64,000 nucleotides of DNA from Micromonospora aurantiaca ATCC 27029 (GTDB lineage: Bacteria; Actinomycetota; Actinomycetes; Mycobacteriales; Micromonosporaceae), in NCBI RefSeq assembly GCF_000145235.1, contig NC_014391.1:3046001-3110000 (forward strand). Reading direction: 5' to 3'. The notes beneath the pieces were generated by a model. It did not search any database. It saw only the letters and a list, made by a program, of their open reading frames with translations, and was not told the origin of the DNA. Below are positions 53,327-61,685 of this stretch, one piece after another. Position numbers and translations under genes: made by a program. Every line of letters begins with the position of its first letter. Positions within the stretch are counted from its first letter, which is position 1.

Positions 53327-54550
53327 TCACGCCTCCTCCGGCTCCGGAGGTACGGCCAGAGCGATGGTCAGGTCGAGCACAGTGGCCGGGTCGTGCAGCC
53401 GGTCGCCGAACAGCTCCCGCAGCTTGCCCATCCGGTAGCGGACGGTCTGCGGGTGCACGTACAGGTCGGCCGCCACGTCGTCGCGGCGTCCCTGGTGCAG
53501 CAGCCACGACCGCAGCGTCTCGGCCAGCCGGTGCGCGGTGGCCGGGGGCAGCGCGGCCAGTGGCGCGAGCGCCTGCGCGCGCAGGTCGGCCAGGGCTTCC
53601 GGATCCATGCTGAGCAGCAGCGTCGCCAGGTGGCGCTCGGTGTCGACCGGCCCGGCGTCCGCCTCGCCGAGGCCGAGCGCGAGCGCTCGGGTGGCCCGCT
53701 GGTACGACGCGGCGACCCGGTGCCAGGGCCGGGCCGGGCCGAGCACCGCCCGGTGCCCGTGCAGCAGCCGGGTGAGCTGGCGGCGCCGGCCGCCGTGCAT
53801 GTCCGGCACCAGCAGTACGGCCAGCTCCTCGACCGGGTTCATGCCGGGCAGGTCCTCGCCGCTCTCCAGCGTGTACGGGCTGAGCAGCGCCAGCACCGCA
53901 CGCAGGTGCCGGCGCGGCAGCAGCACCACTGTGAGGGTCTGCGGCGGCGGCCAGTCGGCGCGCTCCGCGCTGCGCCGCAACGACTCCTCCGGCTCACCGG
54001 CCAGCAGTTGCTGGGTGAGCCGTTCCAGGCTGCGGCGGCGCATCCGGCCGGCACTGGCCAGTTCGTCGGCGTGCCCGGCCACGCTCGCCGCGGACAGCTC
54101 GTCGATGTAGGCGAACATCAGCTCGGCGAACTCGGCCACCGTCTCGGCGGCCAGCCCGCTGCGTACCGTCGTGGTCGACACCTCGCGCCAGGCCACCCGG
54201 GCGCCCACCCGGTACGCGGCCAGCAGCGCGTCCATGCTGCGCCCCGAGCGGGCCTCGCCGCTGCCCAGCGCGTACGCCGCCTCCAGCGCCGGGGCCAGGG
54301 GAGTGCTCGGGTCGAACGCCTGGGTACCCTCGATGAGCTGGAGGAACGTGCCGAGGGCGATGCGTACCGCGTTTTCGATCTTCGCCCGCATGGCACCGGT
54401 GAGCGCGCCGGAGTAGTCCGGCACCTCAGCGGTGATCGCGGAGACCGTCCGCTCGGCGACCATCGGCAGCCGGGCGCGCAGCGTCTCCGCCACCCCGGCG
54501 TCGAGGTTGAGGTGCGCGGCGCGCTGCCCCGTGCCGGCCTCCGACGTCAT
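53327..54550 (-). CDS. PucR-type HTH regulator
   Basis: Transcriptional regulator of 407 residues with a C-terminal PucR helix-turn-helix (DVAADLYVHPQTVRYRMGKL) and a central GGDEF-like CdaR/PucR domain. The N-terminal 160 residues are helical, RsbRD-like (VPDYSGALTGAMRAKIENAV). ATG 54550 with GGAGGG upstream. Divergent from the ferredoxin reductase/desaturase operon across an 84-base gap that contains an inverted repeat, so it probably controls that pair. Confidence 0.86.
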   Translation of the reverse strand: MTSEAGTGQRAAHLNLDAGVAETLRARLPMVAERTVSAITAEVPDYSGALTGAMRAKIENAVRIALGTFLQLIEGTQAFDPSTPLAPALEAAYALGSGEARSGRSMDALLAAYRVGARVAWREVSTTTVRSGLAAETVAEFAELMFAYIDELSAASVAGHADELASAGRMRRRSLERLTQQLLAGEPEESLRRSAERADWPPPQTLTVVLLPRRHLRAVLALLSPYTLESGEDLPGMNPVEELAVLLVPDMHGGRRRQLTRLLHGHRAVLGPARPWHRVAASYQRATRALALGLGEADAGPVDTERHLATLLLSMDPEALADLRAQALAPLAALPPATAHRLAETLRSWLLHQGRRDDVAADLYVHPQTVRYRMGKLRELFGDRLHDPATVLDLTIALAVPPEPEEA

Positions 54551-54551
54551 G

Positions 54552-54570
54552 TTTGTTCCCTCCGAACAAA
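54552..54570. promoter_or_regulatory. candidate PucR-type operator
   Basis: Perfect 7-bp inverted repeat TTTGTTC (54552-54558) and GAACAAA (54564-54570), five-base spacer, abutting the regulator start and 64 bases before the reductase start. It also overlaps the regulator's ribosome-binding site. Confidence 0.5.
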
Positions 54571-54634
54571 AACCTGCGACCGTTTCACCTTTGCCGGTCA
54601 AGATGTTATGCGATCGGGCGGTCACGCTGGTCAT

Positions 54635-55726
54635 ATGACCACAACTGCCTCCCGCCGCCCTCAGAAGGTCACCTTCCGGGACAGGCTGCTGCGGCTGGCC
54701 GGAACGGTCACCACGCCGGTGCTGCCGGACGACTATCTCGACCTGATCGCGCCGCTGCGCGCGGGCGCCCCGCTGCGCGGCAAGATCGTCGCGGTACGCC
54801 CGGAGACCCGGGACGCGGCCACGCTGGTGATCCAACCCGGCCGCGCCTGGCAGGGCCACACGCCCGGGCAGTACATCCGCCTCGGCGTGGACGTCGACGG
54901 GGTGCGTCAGTGGCGCGCGTACTCGCTCACCTCGCCGCCGGACGCCGCGGACGGCCGGATCTCCGTCACCGTGAAGGCCATCCCGGACGGCAAGGTCAGC
55001 AACCATCTCGTACGCCGGCTGCGGCCCGGCACGATCGTGCACCTCGACCAGGCCCAGGGTGAGTTCGTGCTGCCCGCCGCGACGCCCGAGCGCGTCCTGT
55101 TCCTCACCGCGGGCAGCGGCATCACCCCGGTCATGGGGATGCTGCGCTCCGGGCTGGCGGACCGGGCCGACGTGGTGCTCGTGCACTCGGCGCCGACCCG
55201 CGACGACGTCATCTTCGGTACGGAGCTGCGCGCCCTGGCCGACCGCGGCGCGCTACGGCTGATCGAGCGGCACACCGACACGGACGGCCTGCTCGACGTC
55301 GCCGAACTGGCCGGCCTGGTGCCCGACCACCTCGACCGGGAGGCGTGGGCGTGCGGGCCGATCGGCATGCTCGACGCGGTCGAGGGGTACTGGTCCTCGA
55401 ACGATCTCGTCGAGCGGTTGCACACCGAGCGGTTCCGCCCGACGGTGATCACGCCGGGCGAGGGAGGCACCGTGACCTTCACCGGGGCGGGCGTGACAGT
55501 CGAGTCCGACGGCGCCACCACACTGCTCGACGCGGGGGAGAACGCCGGAGTGCTGATGCCTTCCGGGTGCCGGATGGGCATCTGCTTCGGCTGCGTCGTA
55601 CCGCTGCGCCAGGGAGCTGTCCGCGACCTGCGCAACGGCGACGTCACCACTGCCGTACCGGGGGACGGCGTGCTGGTCCAGACGTGCGTGTCGGCCGCCG
55701 CCGGTACCTGCGACATCGATATCTGA
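54635..55726 (+). CDS. flavin- and 2Fe-2S-containing ferredoxin reductase (Rv3230c-like)
   Basis: Electron-transfer partner of the desaturase encoded next, 363 residues. FAD site WRAYSLTS, NAD(P) site FLTAGSGITPVMGML, CGP block (AWACGPIGML), and a C-terminal plant-type 2Fe-2S cluster site (SGCRMGICFGCVVPL plus a later QTCVS, four Cys). It passes electrons from NADPH to the di-iron desaturase, as Rv3230c does for DesA3 in M. tuberculosis. ATG 54635 has no good ribosome-binding site, so translation could be leaderless. Confidence 0.9.
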   Translation: MTTTASRRPQKVTFRDRLLRLAGTVTTPVLPDDYLDLIAPLRAGAPLRGKIVAVRPETRDAATLVIQPGRAWQGHTPGQYIRLGVDVDGVRQWRAYSLTSPPDAADGRISVTVKAIPDGKVSNHLVRRLRPGTIVHLDQAQGEFVLPAATPERVLFLTAGSGITPVMGMLRSGLADRADVVLVHSAPTRDDVIFGTELRALADRGALRLIERHTDTDGLLDVAELAGLVPDHLDREAWACGPIGMLDAVEGYWSSNDLVERLHTERFRPTVITPGEGGTVTFTGAGVTVESDGATTLLDAGENAGVLMPSGCRMGICFGCVVPLRQGAVRDLRNGDVTTAVPGDGVLVQTCVSAAAGTCDIDI

Positions 55727-55740
55727 CAGGAGCCACCCAC

Positions 55741-56880
55741 GTGACCGTGATCCAGAAGAAGGCCGTCAACCCGATCGCCCACCTGAGCGCCGAGGACATC
55801 GAGATCATCGGCAAGGAACTGGACGCGATCCGGGACCGGGTCCTCGCCGACCGGGGGGAGCGGGACGCCCGCTACATCCGCAAGGTGGTCAAGACCCAGC
55901 GGACACTGGAGATGAGCAGCCGTGCGGTGCTGCTGTTCTCGCTGTTCCCGCCGGCCTGGATCGTCGGCACGGCCGGGCTCACGGTCGCCAAGATCCTGGA
56001 GAACATGGAGATCGGGCACAACGTCCTGCACGGCCAGTGGGACTGGATGCGTGACCCGAAGATCCACTCCACCACCTGGGAGTGGGACCACGTCTCCCCG
56101 GCCGACCAGTGGAAGCAGTCGCACAACGAGCTGCACCACAGGTACACCAACGTGGTCGGCAAGGACAACGACCTCGGGTACGGCATCATGCGCGTGGACG
56201 AGGACCAGCCCTGGCACCCGATGCACCTCGGGCAGCCGCTGTGGAACCTGCTCAACGCCGCGTTCTTCGAGTACGGCATCGCCGCGTACGACATGGAGCT
56301 GGGCGACCACCTCAAGCAGCGCAAGCTCAAGGACCCCAAGTTCCGGGCCAAGGCCAGGGCCGTCGGACGCAAGATCCGCCGCCAGGTGCTCAAGGACTAC
56401 GTGGTGCACCCGCTGCTGTCCGGGCCGTCGTTCCTGTCCACACTCGCCGCCACGTTCACCGCGAACCTGCTGCGCAACGTGTGGAGCCACTCCGTGATCA
56501 TGTGCGGGCACTTCCCCAACGGCGTGGAGACGTTCGAGAAGACCTCCATCGACGGCGAGACCCGCGGCGAGTGGTACCTGCGGCAGATGCTCGGCTCGGC
56601 CAACATCAGCGGCAGCCGGCTGCTACACATCATGACCGGCAACCTGTCGTACCAGATCGAGCACCACCTCTTCCCCGACCTGCCCAGCAACCGCTACCAG
56701 GAGATCGCCCCGCAGGTGCGGGCGCTGTTCGACAGGTACGGCCTGCACTACACCACCGGCCCGCTGCCCAAGCAGGTCGCCTCCGCGTGGTGGAAGGTCA
56801 TCCGCCTGTCGCTGCCCAACCGCAAGGACAGCCGGCAGCCGGTCGCCCCGGCCGCTCTGGCCTCCTCCGGTACGGCCTGA
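55741..56880 (+). CDS. membrane fatty-acid desaturase (DesA3-like)
   Basis: Integral membrane di-iron acyl desaturase of 379 residues. GTG with AGGAG eight bases upstream. Three His boxes: GHNVLH, HNELHH, and QIEHHLFPDLP. Two hydrophobic hairpins at about 60-85 and 230-260. Acts on acyl-CoA or membrane lipids, probably at delta-9 by analogy with DesA3, with electrons from the reductase encoded 14 bases upstream. A hairpin follows. Confidence 0.92.
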   Translation: MTVIQKKAVNPIAHLSAEDIEIIGKELDAIRDRVLADRGERDARYIRKVVKTQRTLEMSSRAVLLFSLFPPAWIVGTAGLTVAKILENMEIGHNVLHGQWDWMRDPKIHSTTWEWDHVSPADQWKQSHNELHHRYTNVVGKDNDLGYGIMRVDEDQPWHPMHLGQPLWNLLNAAFFEYGIAAYDMELGDHLKQRKLKDPKFRAKARAVGRKIRRQVLKDYVVHPLLSGPSFLSTLAATFTANLLRNVWSHSVIMCGHFPNGVETFEKTSIDGETRGEWYLRQMLGSANISGSRLLHIMTGNLSYQIEHHLFPDLPSNRYQEIAPQVRALFDRYGLHYTTGPLPKQVASAWWKVIRLSLPNRKDSRQPVAPAALASSGTA

Positions 56881-56898
56881 CCCGCCCGCTCGGTGCAC

Positions 56899-56920
56899 GG
56901 CCGGTGAACTTCCACCGGCC
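56899..56920 (+). terminator. hairpin after the desaturase gene
   Basis: GGCCGGTG (56899-56906) pairs with CACCGGCC (56913-56920), loop AACTTC, 18 bases past the stop. Confidence 0.65.
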
Positions 56921-56981
56921 GGCACCTGACCGTCGGCTGCACAGTCGGCGTCACCGCAGCTCAGAGCCGGTTTCGCGGCCG

Positions 56982-57009
56982 TTGTGACGGTCCCGCGCCC
57001 CCGTACACT
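56982..57009 (+). promoter_or_regulatory. candidate promoter of the glycosyltransferase gene
   Basis: -35 TTGTGA (56982-56987), 16 bases, -10 TACACT (57004-57009), about 40 bases before the ATG at 57050. Confidence 0.5.
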
Positions 57010-57049
57010 CGCGCCCGTCCGGGCGTACGGGTGAAGGGGTGGATCGCCG

Positions 57050-58447
57050 ATGCGGCGCGACGACACGACGCGGCTCGGCCGGCGCGTGGTCATGCTCGTC
57101 GACAACGCGGTCGAGGGTGACTCGCGGGTGCAGAAGGCGGCCCGCTCGGCCGCCGACGCCGGCTGGGACGTCACGCTGATCGGCTGCGCCCACGTCGACG
57201 CCGAACGCCGCTGGCGGCTCGGTGACGCCGAGGTCCGCGTCCTGCCGCTCGCCGCCGCGCGCGCCACTCCACCGGCCGCCGTCTCCGGCCCGCGCGGCGT
57301 GTCCGGGCTGCGGACGCGGCTGGTGGCCCGGGGCGGGTTGCCGTTGCGCGCGGCCCGGCTGGCACGCCGGCCGGTGGAGCACGCCCAGGTCCGCTACTGG
57401 CGAGCCCGGCTGCGCGACGGGGCCTGGCGGCGGCTGGAGCCGGGGCTCTGGGACTACGAACGGGTCGCCGGACCGGTCGTCGACGGGCTGCGGCCCGACC
57501 TGATCCACGCGCACGACTTCCGGATGCTCGGCGTGGCCGCCCGCGCCGTGGACCGCGCCCGCGCCGCCGGACGGGACACCAAGCTGGTCTGGGACGCGCA
57601 CGAGTGGCTGCCCGGCGCCCGGCCCCGCCGCGACAACGCCCGCTGGCTGCCCGCGCATCTCGGGTACGTCCGCGAGTACGTCGGCGCCGCCGACGCGGTG
57701 GTCACCGTCTCCGACACGCTCGCGGACCTGCTGGTACGCGACCACGCCCTGCCCGAGCGCCCCACAGTGATCCTGAACGCCCCGGTCACTGCCGCCTCCG
57801 AGCCGCCCGCCCCCGAGCCGGCCGCCTTCGAGCCCGCCGACCTGGCCGCTCCCGACCTGCGGAAGCGGTGCGGTCTGCCCCCGGACACGCCGCTGCTCGT
57901 CTACAGCGGGGCGATGGCCGCCCAGCGCGGCGTGGACACGGTGGTCGAGGCGTTGCCGCTGCTGCCCGGCGTACACCTGGCCCTTGTCGTCGCCGACCCG
58001 GACGCGGCCTACGTCCGCCAGGTCGTCGCTTGCGCGACCCGGCACGGGGTGGGCGACCGGGTGCACGTGCTGCCGTACGTGCCGCACCGGCAGCTCGTCG
58101 CGTTCCTCGCCGCCGCCGACATCGGGCTGATCCCGCTGCACCACTGGCCCAACCACGAGATCGCGCTGATCACCAAGTTCTTCGAGTACGCGCACGCGCG
58201 GCTGCCGATCGTGGTCAGCGACGTGCGGACCATGGCCGAGACGGTCCGCGCCACCGGGCAGGGCGAGGTGTTCCGCGCCCGCGACGCCGCCGACCTGGCC
58301 CGCGCGGTACGGGCGGTCCTCGCGGATCCGGCCCGGTACCGCGCCGCGTACGAGGGCGAGGGTTCCCCGCTCCAGGAGTGGACGTGGGAGGCGCAGGCCG
58401 AACGCCTGGACGCGCTCTACCGCTGCCTGCTCACCCCCGCCCGCTGA
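57050..58447 (+). CDS. GT4-type glycosyltransferase
   Basis: GT-B glycosyltransferase of 465 residues. N-terminal DNAVEGDSRVQKAARSAADA and later LIHAHDFRMLGVAARAVDRA and KLVWDAHEWLPGARP; C-terminal PLLVYSGAMAAQRGVDTVVE and IGLIPLHHWPNHEIALITKF, with the EX7E-like end EIALITKFFEYAHARLPIV. No signal or membrane anchor. The donor and acceptor cannot be told from sequence. AAGGGG about ten bases before the ATG. A long inverted repeat lies 19 bases after the stop. Confidence 0.86.
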   Translation: MRRDDTTRLGRRVVMLVDNAVEGDSRVQKAARSAADAGWDVTLIGCAHVDAERRWRLGDAEVRVLPLAAARATPPAAVSGPRGVSGLRTRLVARGGLPLRAARLARRPVEHAQVRYWRARLRDGAWRRLEPGLWDYERVAGPVVDGLRPDLIHAHDFRMLGVAARAVDRARAAGRDTKLVWDAHEWLPGARPRRDNARWLPAHLGYVREYVGAADAVVTVSDTLADLLVRDHALPERPTVILNAPVTAASEPPAPEPAAFEPADLAAPDLRKRCGLPPDTPLLVYSGAMAAQRGVDTVVEALPLLPGVHLALVVADPDAAYVRQVVACATRHGVGDRVHVLPYVPHRQLVAFLAAADIGLIPLHHWPNHEIALITKFFEYAHARLPIVVSDVRTMAETVRATGQGEVFRARDAADLARAVRAVLADPARYRAAYEGEGSPLQEWTWEAQAERLDALYRCLLTPAR

Positions 58448-58465
58448 CGCCCGCCGCTTGCCCGA

Positions 58466-58516
58466 GTGGAACGCCATGGGTGTCTCCGGCCCGTTTTGAC
58501 ACCCATGGCGTTCCAC
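58466..58516. repeat. 19-bp perfect inverted repeat, terminator or repeat element
   Basis: GTGGAACGCCATGGGTGTC (58466-58484) and its exact complement (58498-58516), loop 13 bases ending in TTTT. The position 19 bases after the glycosyltransferase stop suits a terminator, but the 50 percent AT-type arms are unlike the other GC-rich terminators here. Confidence 0.75.
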
Positions 58517-58663
58517 CCACGTCTCCAGGGCCATGGTCAACTCCAGATCGTCGAAGTGGCGGCATCCGAGGGCCGGTGACCCCGCCTTCTCGGGGGAGTT
58601 GCGTTGATCTTGCGCCGGCGCGGGGCACGGGGCGCACGGGGCACGCGGGCGCGCGGAAAAGGG

Positions 58664-58694
58664 TTGGGCGGGACGGTGCGGGGCGGGCTACCGT
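58664..58694 (+). promoter_or_regulatory. candidate promoter giving a leaderless leader-peptide transcript
   Basis: -35 TTGGGC (58664-58669), 19 bases, -10 TACCGT (58689-58694). The expected start is about 58701, the A of the leader ATG. Confidence 0.4.
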
Positions 58695-58700
58695 CGGAGT

Positions 58701-58769
58701 ATGCAGAGCAGGCGTACCTTTACCGCCGCGGCCGCGCGAGCTTCCCGCTCGCCGGTTGCCGCCGCCTGA
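58701..58769 (+). CDS. alanine-rich leader peptide of an attenuator (candidate)
   Basis: A 22-codon ORF 113 bases upstream of the AlaRS-like gene. Eight of its codons are for alanine, with runs of four (GCC GCG GCC GCG, 58725-58736) and three just before the stop (58758-58766). It starts MQSRRTFT. No usable ribosome-binding site is seen, but a -10-like TACCGT ends six bases before the ATG, so translation may be leaderless. Two mutually exclusive hairpins follow. Together this looks like ribosome-mediated attenuation sensing Ala-tRNA charging. High-GC DNA is naturally rich in GCN triplets, so chance cannot be excluded. Confidence 0.45.
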   Translation: MQSRRTFTAAAARASRSPVAAA

Positions 58770-58783
58770 CCTGCCCCACACCC

Positions 58784-58830
58784 ACGCCGGCGACCGGAAA
58801 CGGTCCGCCGGCGTCGTCGTGTCGACGCCG
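58784..58830 (+). promoter_or_regulatory. two overlapping, mutually exclusive hairpins
   Basis: Hairpin A: ACGCCGGCGACCG (58784-58796) with 58801-58814, GAAA tetraloop and one bulged C at 58805. Hairpin B: CGGCGTCG (58809-58816) with CGACGCCG (58823-58830), six-base loop. B uses the last bases of the right arm of A, so only one can form fully. Confidence 0.45.
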
Positions 58831-58882
58831 TGAAACGCGCGCGGCGGGCCGTCCGGTCACCCGTACCCGGAAGGCACCCACC

Positions 58883-60076
58883 ATGACACCCGACGAGATC
58901 ACCCGGACGTTCCTCGACCACTACCAGCGGCACGACCATCGGCGTGCGCCGGAGAGTTCGCTCGTTCCGCCGCCCGGCGACCCGGTGCTGTTCACCACGT
59001 CCGGCATGCACCCGCTCACGCCGTACCTGCTGGGGCGCCCGCACCCGGGCGGGCGGCGACTGGCGAACGTGCAGCGGTGCCTGCGCACCACGGACCTGGA
59101 CGAGGTGGGCGACAGCACCCACCTGACCGTGTTCCAGATGCTCGGCTCGTGGTCGCTCGGCGACTACGACATCGCGACGAGCCTGCGCTGGGGCTTCGAG
59201 CTGCTCACCGACGGGTTCGGCATCCCGGCGGGGAAACTGCACGCGACGGTGTTCGGCGGCGACGACCGGCTCGGCCCGGACGACACCGCGCGGGACACCT
59301 GGACCGGGCTCGGCGTCCCGGTGGAGGCGCTCGGCGAGGACAACTGGTGGTCCAACGGCCCGACCGGCCCCTGCGGACCGGACTCGGAGATCTTCGTGTG
59401 GACCGGCGACGGCCCGCCCACCGGCACACCGAGCACCGACGCGCGCTGGGTGGAGGTGTGGAACCACGTGCAGATGCGCTACCACAGGCACCCCGACGGC
59501 CGGCTCACGCCGCTGCCGCACTCCAGCATCGACACCGGCATGGGCCTGGAACGGCTGGAGATGGTGCTGCGCGGCGACCGGTCCGTGTTCACCGGCGACG
59601 GGCTGCGGCCGTGGGTGGACGTCGTCCGCGACCGGTGGGACCTGCGCGGTGAGGAGCTGCGCGTGGTCTCCGACCACCTGCGGTCCGCGGTGGTCGTGCT
59701 CGGTGACGGGGTACGCCCCGGCAACACCGGCCGCGGGTACGTGCTGCGGCGGCTCCTGCGCCGCGCGCTGACAGTGCCGTGGCGCGACGACCCGGCGCGC
59801 ACCCTGGACGAGATGCCACCCCAGGTGTACGCGGACACGCTGCGCCGCTTCCGCCAGGTGCCCGATCCGAGCACGCGGCCGGTCGACGTCGGCTCGCTGC
59901 ACGCGACGCTGGTGGACGAGGAACGCCGCTTCCGTGGACTGCTGCGACGCGGACGGCCGCTCGTGGACCGGGTACGGGCGCGCGGGCCGCTGACCGAACG
60001 CGACTACCACTGGCTGCACGACACCCACGGGCTGCCCCGCGACCTGGTCGACGGCCTGCTCGCCGAGGCGAGCTGA
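58883..60076 (+). CDS. alanyl-tRNA synthetase-like protein lacking the editing domain
   Basis: 397-residue protein equal to the catalytic and tRNA-recognition part of AlaRS; full AlaRS is about 870-890 residues. Class II motifs are present: RRAPESSLVPPPGDPVLFTT and FTTSGMHP (motif 1 region), VGDSTHLTVFQMLGSWSLGDY (motif 2 region), and HSSIDTGMGLERLEMVLRG (motif 3 GxGLER). A later VVSDHLRSA matches the recognition region. The editing and C-Ala domains are absent and the next ORF starts independently, so it is not a frameshift of a full gene. It may charge tRNA without proofreading or act in a side pathway. Confidence 0.82.
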   Translation: MTPDEITRTFLDHYQRHDHRRAPESSLVPPPGDPVLFTTSGMHPLTPYLLGRPHPGGRRLANVQRCLRTTDLDEVGDSTHLTVFQMLGSWSLGDYDIATSLRWGFELLTDGFGIPAGKLHATVFGGDDRLGPDDTARDTWTGLGVPVEALGEDNWWSNGPTGPCGPDSEIFVWTGDGPPTGTPSTDARWVEVWNHVQMRYHRHPDGRLTPLPHSSIDTGMGLERLEMVLRGDRSVFTGDGLRPWVDVVRDRWDLRGEELRVVSDHLRSAVVVLGDGVRPGNTGRGYVLRRLLRRALTVPWRDDPARTLDEMPPQVYADTLRRFRQVPDPSTRPVDVGSLHATLVDEERRFRGLLRRGRPLVDRVRARGPLTERDYHWLHDTHGLPRDLVDGLLAEAS

Positions 60077-60208
60077 GCGACGGCCGGGCGGGCGGCGGCC
60101 AGGTCAGCGGCGGCGGCGCAGCGGTGGCCGCCCGGCCGGGCCGGTGCCAGACTCGGAGGCGGACGCCACGCGAGGGAAGCGGACGCCGCCGCGAGGAGAG
60201 GGCTGCCG

Positions 60209-61669
60209 ATGACCGAGGTACGGCCGGACGAGGAGACGGTGCCGCTGCTCGGCGCCGAGGTGCGCATCACCGACGCGGCCGGGCTGCTCGCCGCCGCCGT
60301 CGACGGGCCGGTGGACCTGCTGTCCGGCGGCGACTTCCCCGCCCCGGTGCGGGAGGTCCGCTGTACCGTGCGCGCCGACACCGCCGCCGAGCCGCCGGTG
60401 CACCGCTTCGAGGCGTACCTGCGGGTGGAGGCCGCACCGGCGGGCCTGATCGCCCTCGGGCTGGCCGGGCCGGTCGGCCTGCTGCTCGCCGAGCGGCTGG
60501 CCGCGCGCGGCGGCGACGGCCCGGCCGCCGCGGTGGGCCGGATCGCGGCGGAGGCCGGGCGGCGGATCTGGCCTCGCCCGGTCGCCACGCTCGTCGCGCC
60601 GCCGCGCGACCCGGCCGGCCGGGAGGTGCTGCGCGCCGCCGAGGAGGCAGGGCTGCGCCCCCGCGTCGACCAGGACAACGGCACGGTACGCATCCGCGCC
60701 GAAGTGCCCAGCGCCGACGTGGATCCGGCGCACCTGCGGGCGATGCTGGGCCTGCTGCTCCAGGCCGTACGCGAGTTGTCCGGCGACAGCGAGGAGCCGG
60801 CGGTGCTGCGCGGACGGACGTACCTCGTGGGGCGGCGACCGGTCACGGTGGCCGGGCCGCGCAGCGCGGCGGTGACCCTCGACCAGGTCGGCGGCCTGCC
60901 CGACGTGGTCGCGCGGTTCCGCGAGGTGGCGGTGTCGTTCCGGCACCCGCAGGCGATGGCCCGCTGGGGCGCGCGCAGGCCGCAGGGCATCCTGATGTAC
61001 GGCCCGCCGGGCACCGGCAAGACGATGCTGGCCCGCGCGCTGGCGAACGAGGTCGGTGCGGACTTCGTGGAGATCCGTACCCCGGAGATCCTGGACAAGT
61101 ACCTCGGCGGCTCGGAACGCAACATCAAGCGCATCTTCCGGGAGGCACGCCGCTACCGGCGGCCCACCGTGATGCTGTTCGACGAGTTCGACTCGATCAT
61201 CAGCTACGCCGGTGCCGGCGGTGACGCGGCCAGCCAGGCCGTCAACGCGGTCGCGGGCATCTTCAAGCAGGAGATGAACACGCTGTTCGAGGAGAACCCC
61301 GACGTCATCGTGGTCGCCACCACCAACTTCCCGCAGCGCGTGGACGCGTCGCTGATCCGCTCCGGCCGCTTCGACCTGAAGATCGCCATTCCCGCGCCGG
61401 ACGAGGCCGGGCGCGCGGAGATCCTCACCAAGATGGTCCGCGAGCTGATCGACCGGCACGAGCGGCCGGGATTCCGGATGTTCGCCGACGACCTCGACCC
61501 GGCCGCGCTCGCCGCCGACACAGCGGGGCTGACCGGCGCGGACCTCCGCGAGGCGCTGCGCCGGGTGCAACTCGCCAAGGCGCTCCGGGAGGCGGCGGAG
61601 GGTGCGCCACCGGCTCCGATCGGTCAGGATGACCTGCGGGAGGCCGTCGCCGGGTTGCGCCGCGGCTGA
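60209..61669 (+). CDS. AAA-family ATPase
   Basis: 486-residue protein. The N-terminal 220 residues are a domain I do not recognise. The AAA module (about 235-430) has Walker A YGPPGTGKTMLAR, Walker B TVMLFDEFDSI, sensor 1 VVATTNFPQR and the second region of homology with paired Arg in IRSGRFDLK, as in FtsH, CDC48 and proteasomal ATPases. ATG with GAGGAG upstream. No protease domain or HbYX proteasome-docking tail (it ends LRRG), so it may remodel a specific partner. A TTG-start dehydrogenase gene follows after 16 bases. Confidence 0.83.
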   Translation: MTEVRPDEETVPLLGAEVRITDAAGLLAAAVDGPVDLLSGGDFPAPVREVRCTVRADTAAEPPVHRFEAYLRVEAAPAGLIALGLAGPVGLLLAERLAARGGDGPAAAVGRIAAEAGRRIWPRPVATLVAPPRDPAGREVLRAAEEAGLRPRVDQDNGTVRIRAEVPSADVDPAHLRAMLGLLLQAVRELSGDSEEPAVLRGRTYLVGRRPVTVAGPRSAAVTLDQVGGLPDVVARFREVAVSFRHPQAMARWGARRPQGILMYGPPGTGKTMLARALANEVGADFVEIRTPEILDKYLGGSERNIKRIFREARRYRRPTVMLFDEFDSIISYAGAGGDAASQAVNAVAGIFKQEMNTLFEENPDVIVVATTNFPQRVDASLIRSGRFDLKIAIPAPDEAGRAEILTKMVRELIDRHERPGFRMFADDLDPAALAADTAGLTGADLREALRRVQLAKALREAAEGAPPAPIGQDDLREAVAGLRRG

Positions 61670-61685
61670 CCGGAAGGAGTCCACG

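Larger units (their letters stand above)
58448..58882. promoter_or_regulatory. intergenic region with inverted repeat and attenuator-like leader
   Basis: A 435-base gap. From left to right it holds a long inverted repeat (58466-58516), about 150 bases where I see nothing, a possible promoter (58664-58694), an alanine-rich leader ORF (58701-58769) and overlapping hairpins (58784-58830) before the AlaRS-like gene. Confidence 0.6.

Noticed and set aside
52601..54634. Long plus-strand ORF running into the ferredoxin reductase gene
   Set aside because: It is the shadow of the nitroreductase and PucR genes on the other strand; the reductase has its own ATG at 54635 with a normal N-terminus.
58770..58882. 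T-box riboswitch before the AlaRS-like gene
   Set aside because: No T-box consensus or stem I specifier structure could be recognised; the leader ORF plus hairpins is a better explanation.
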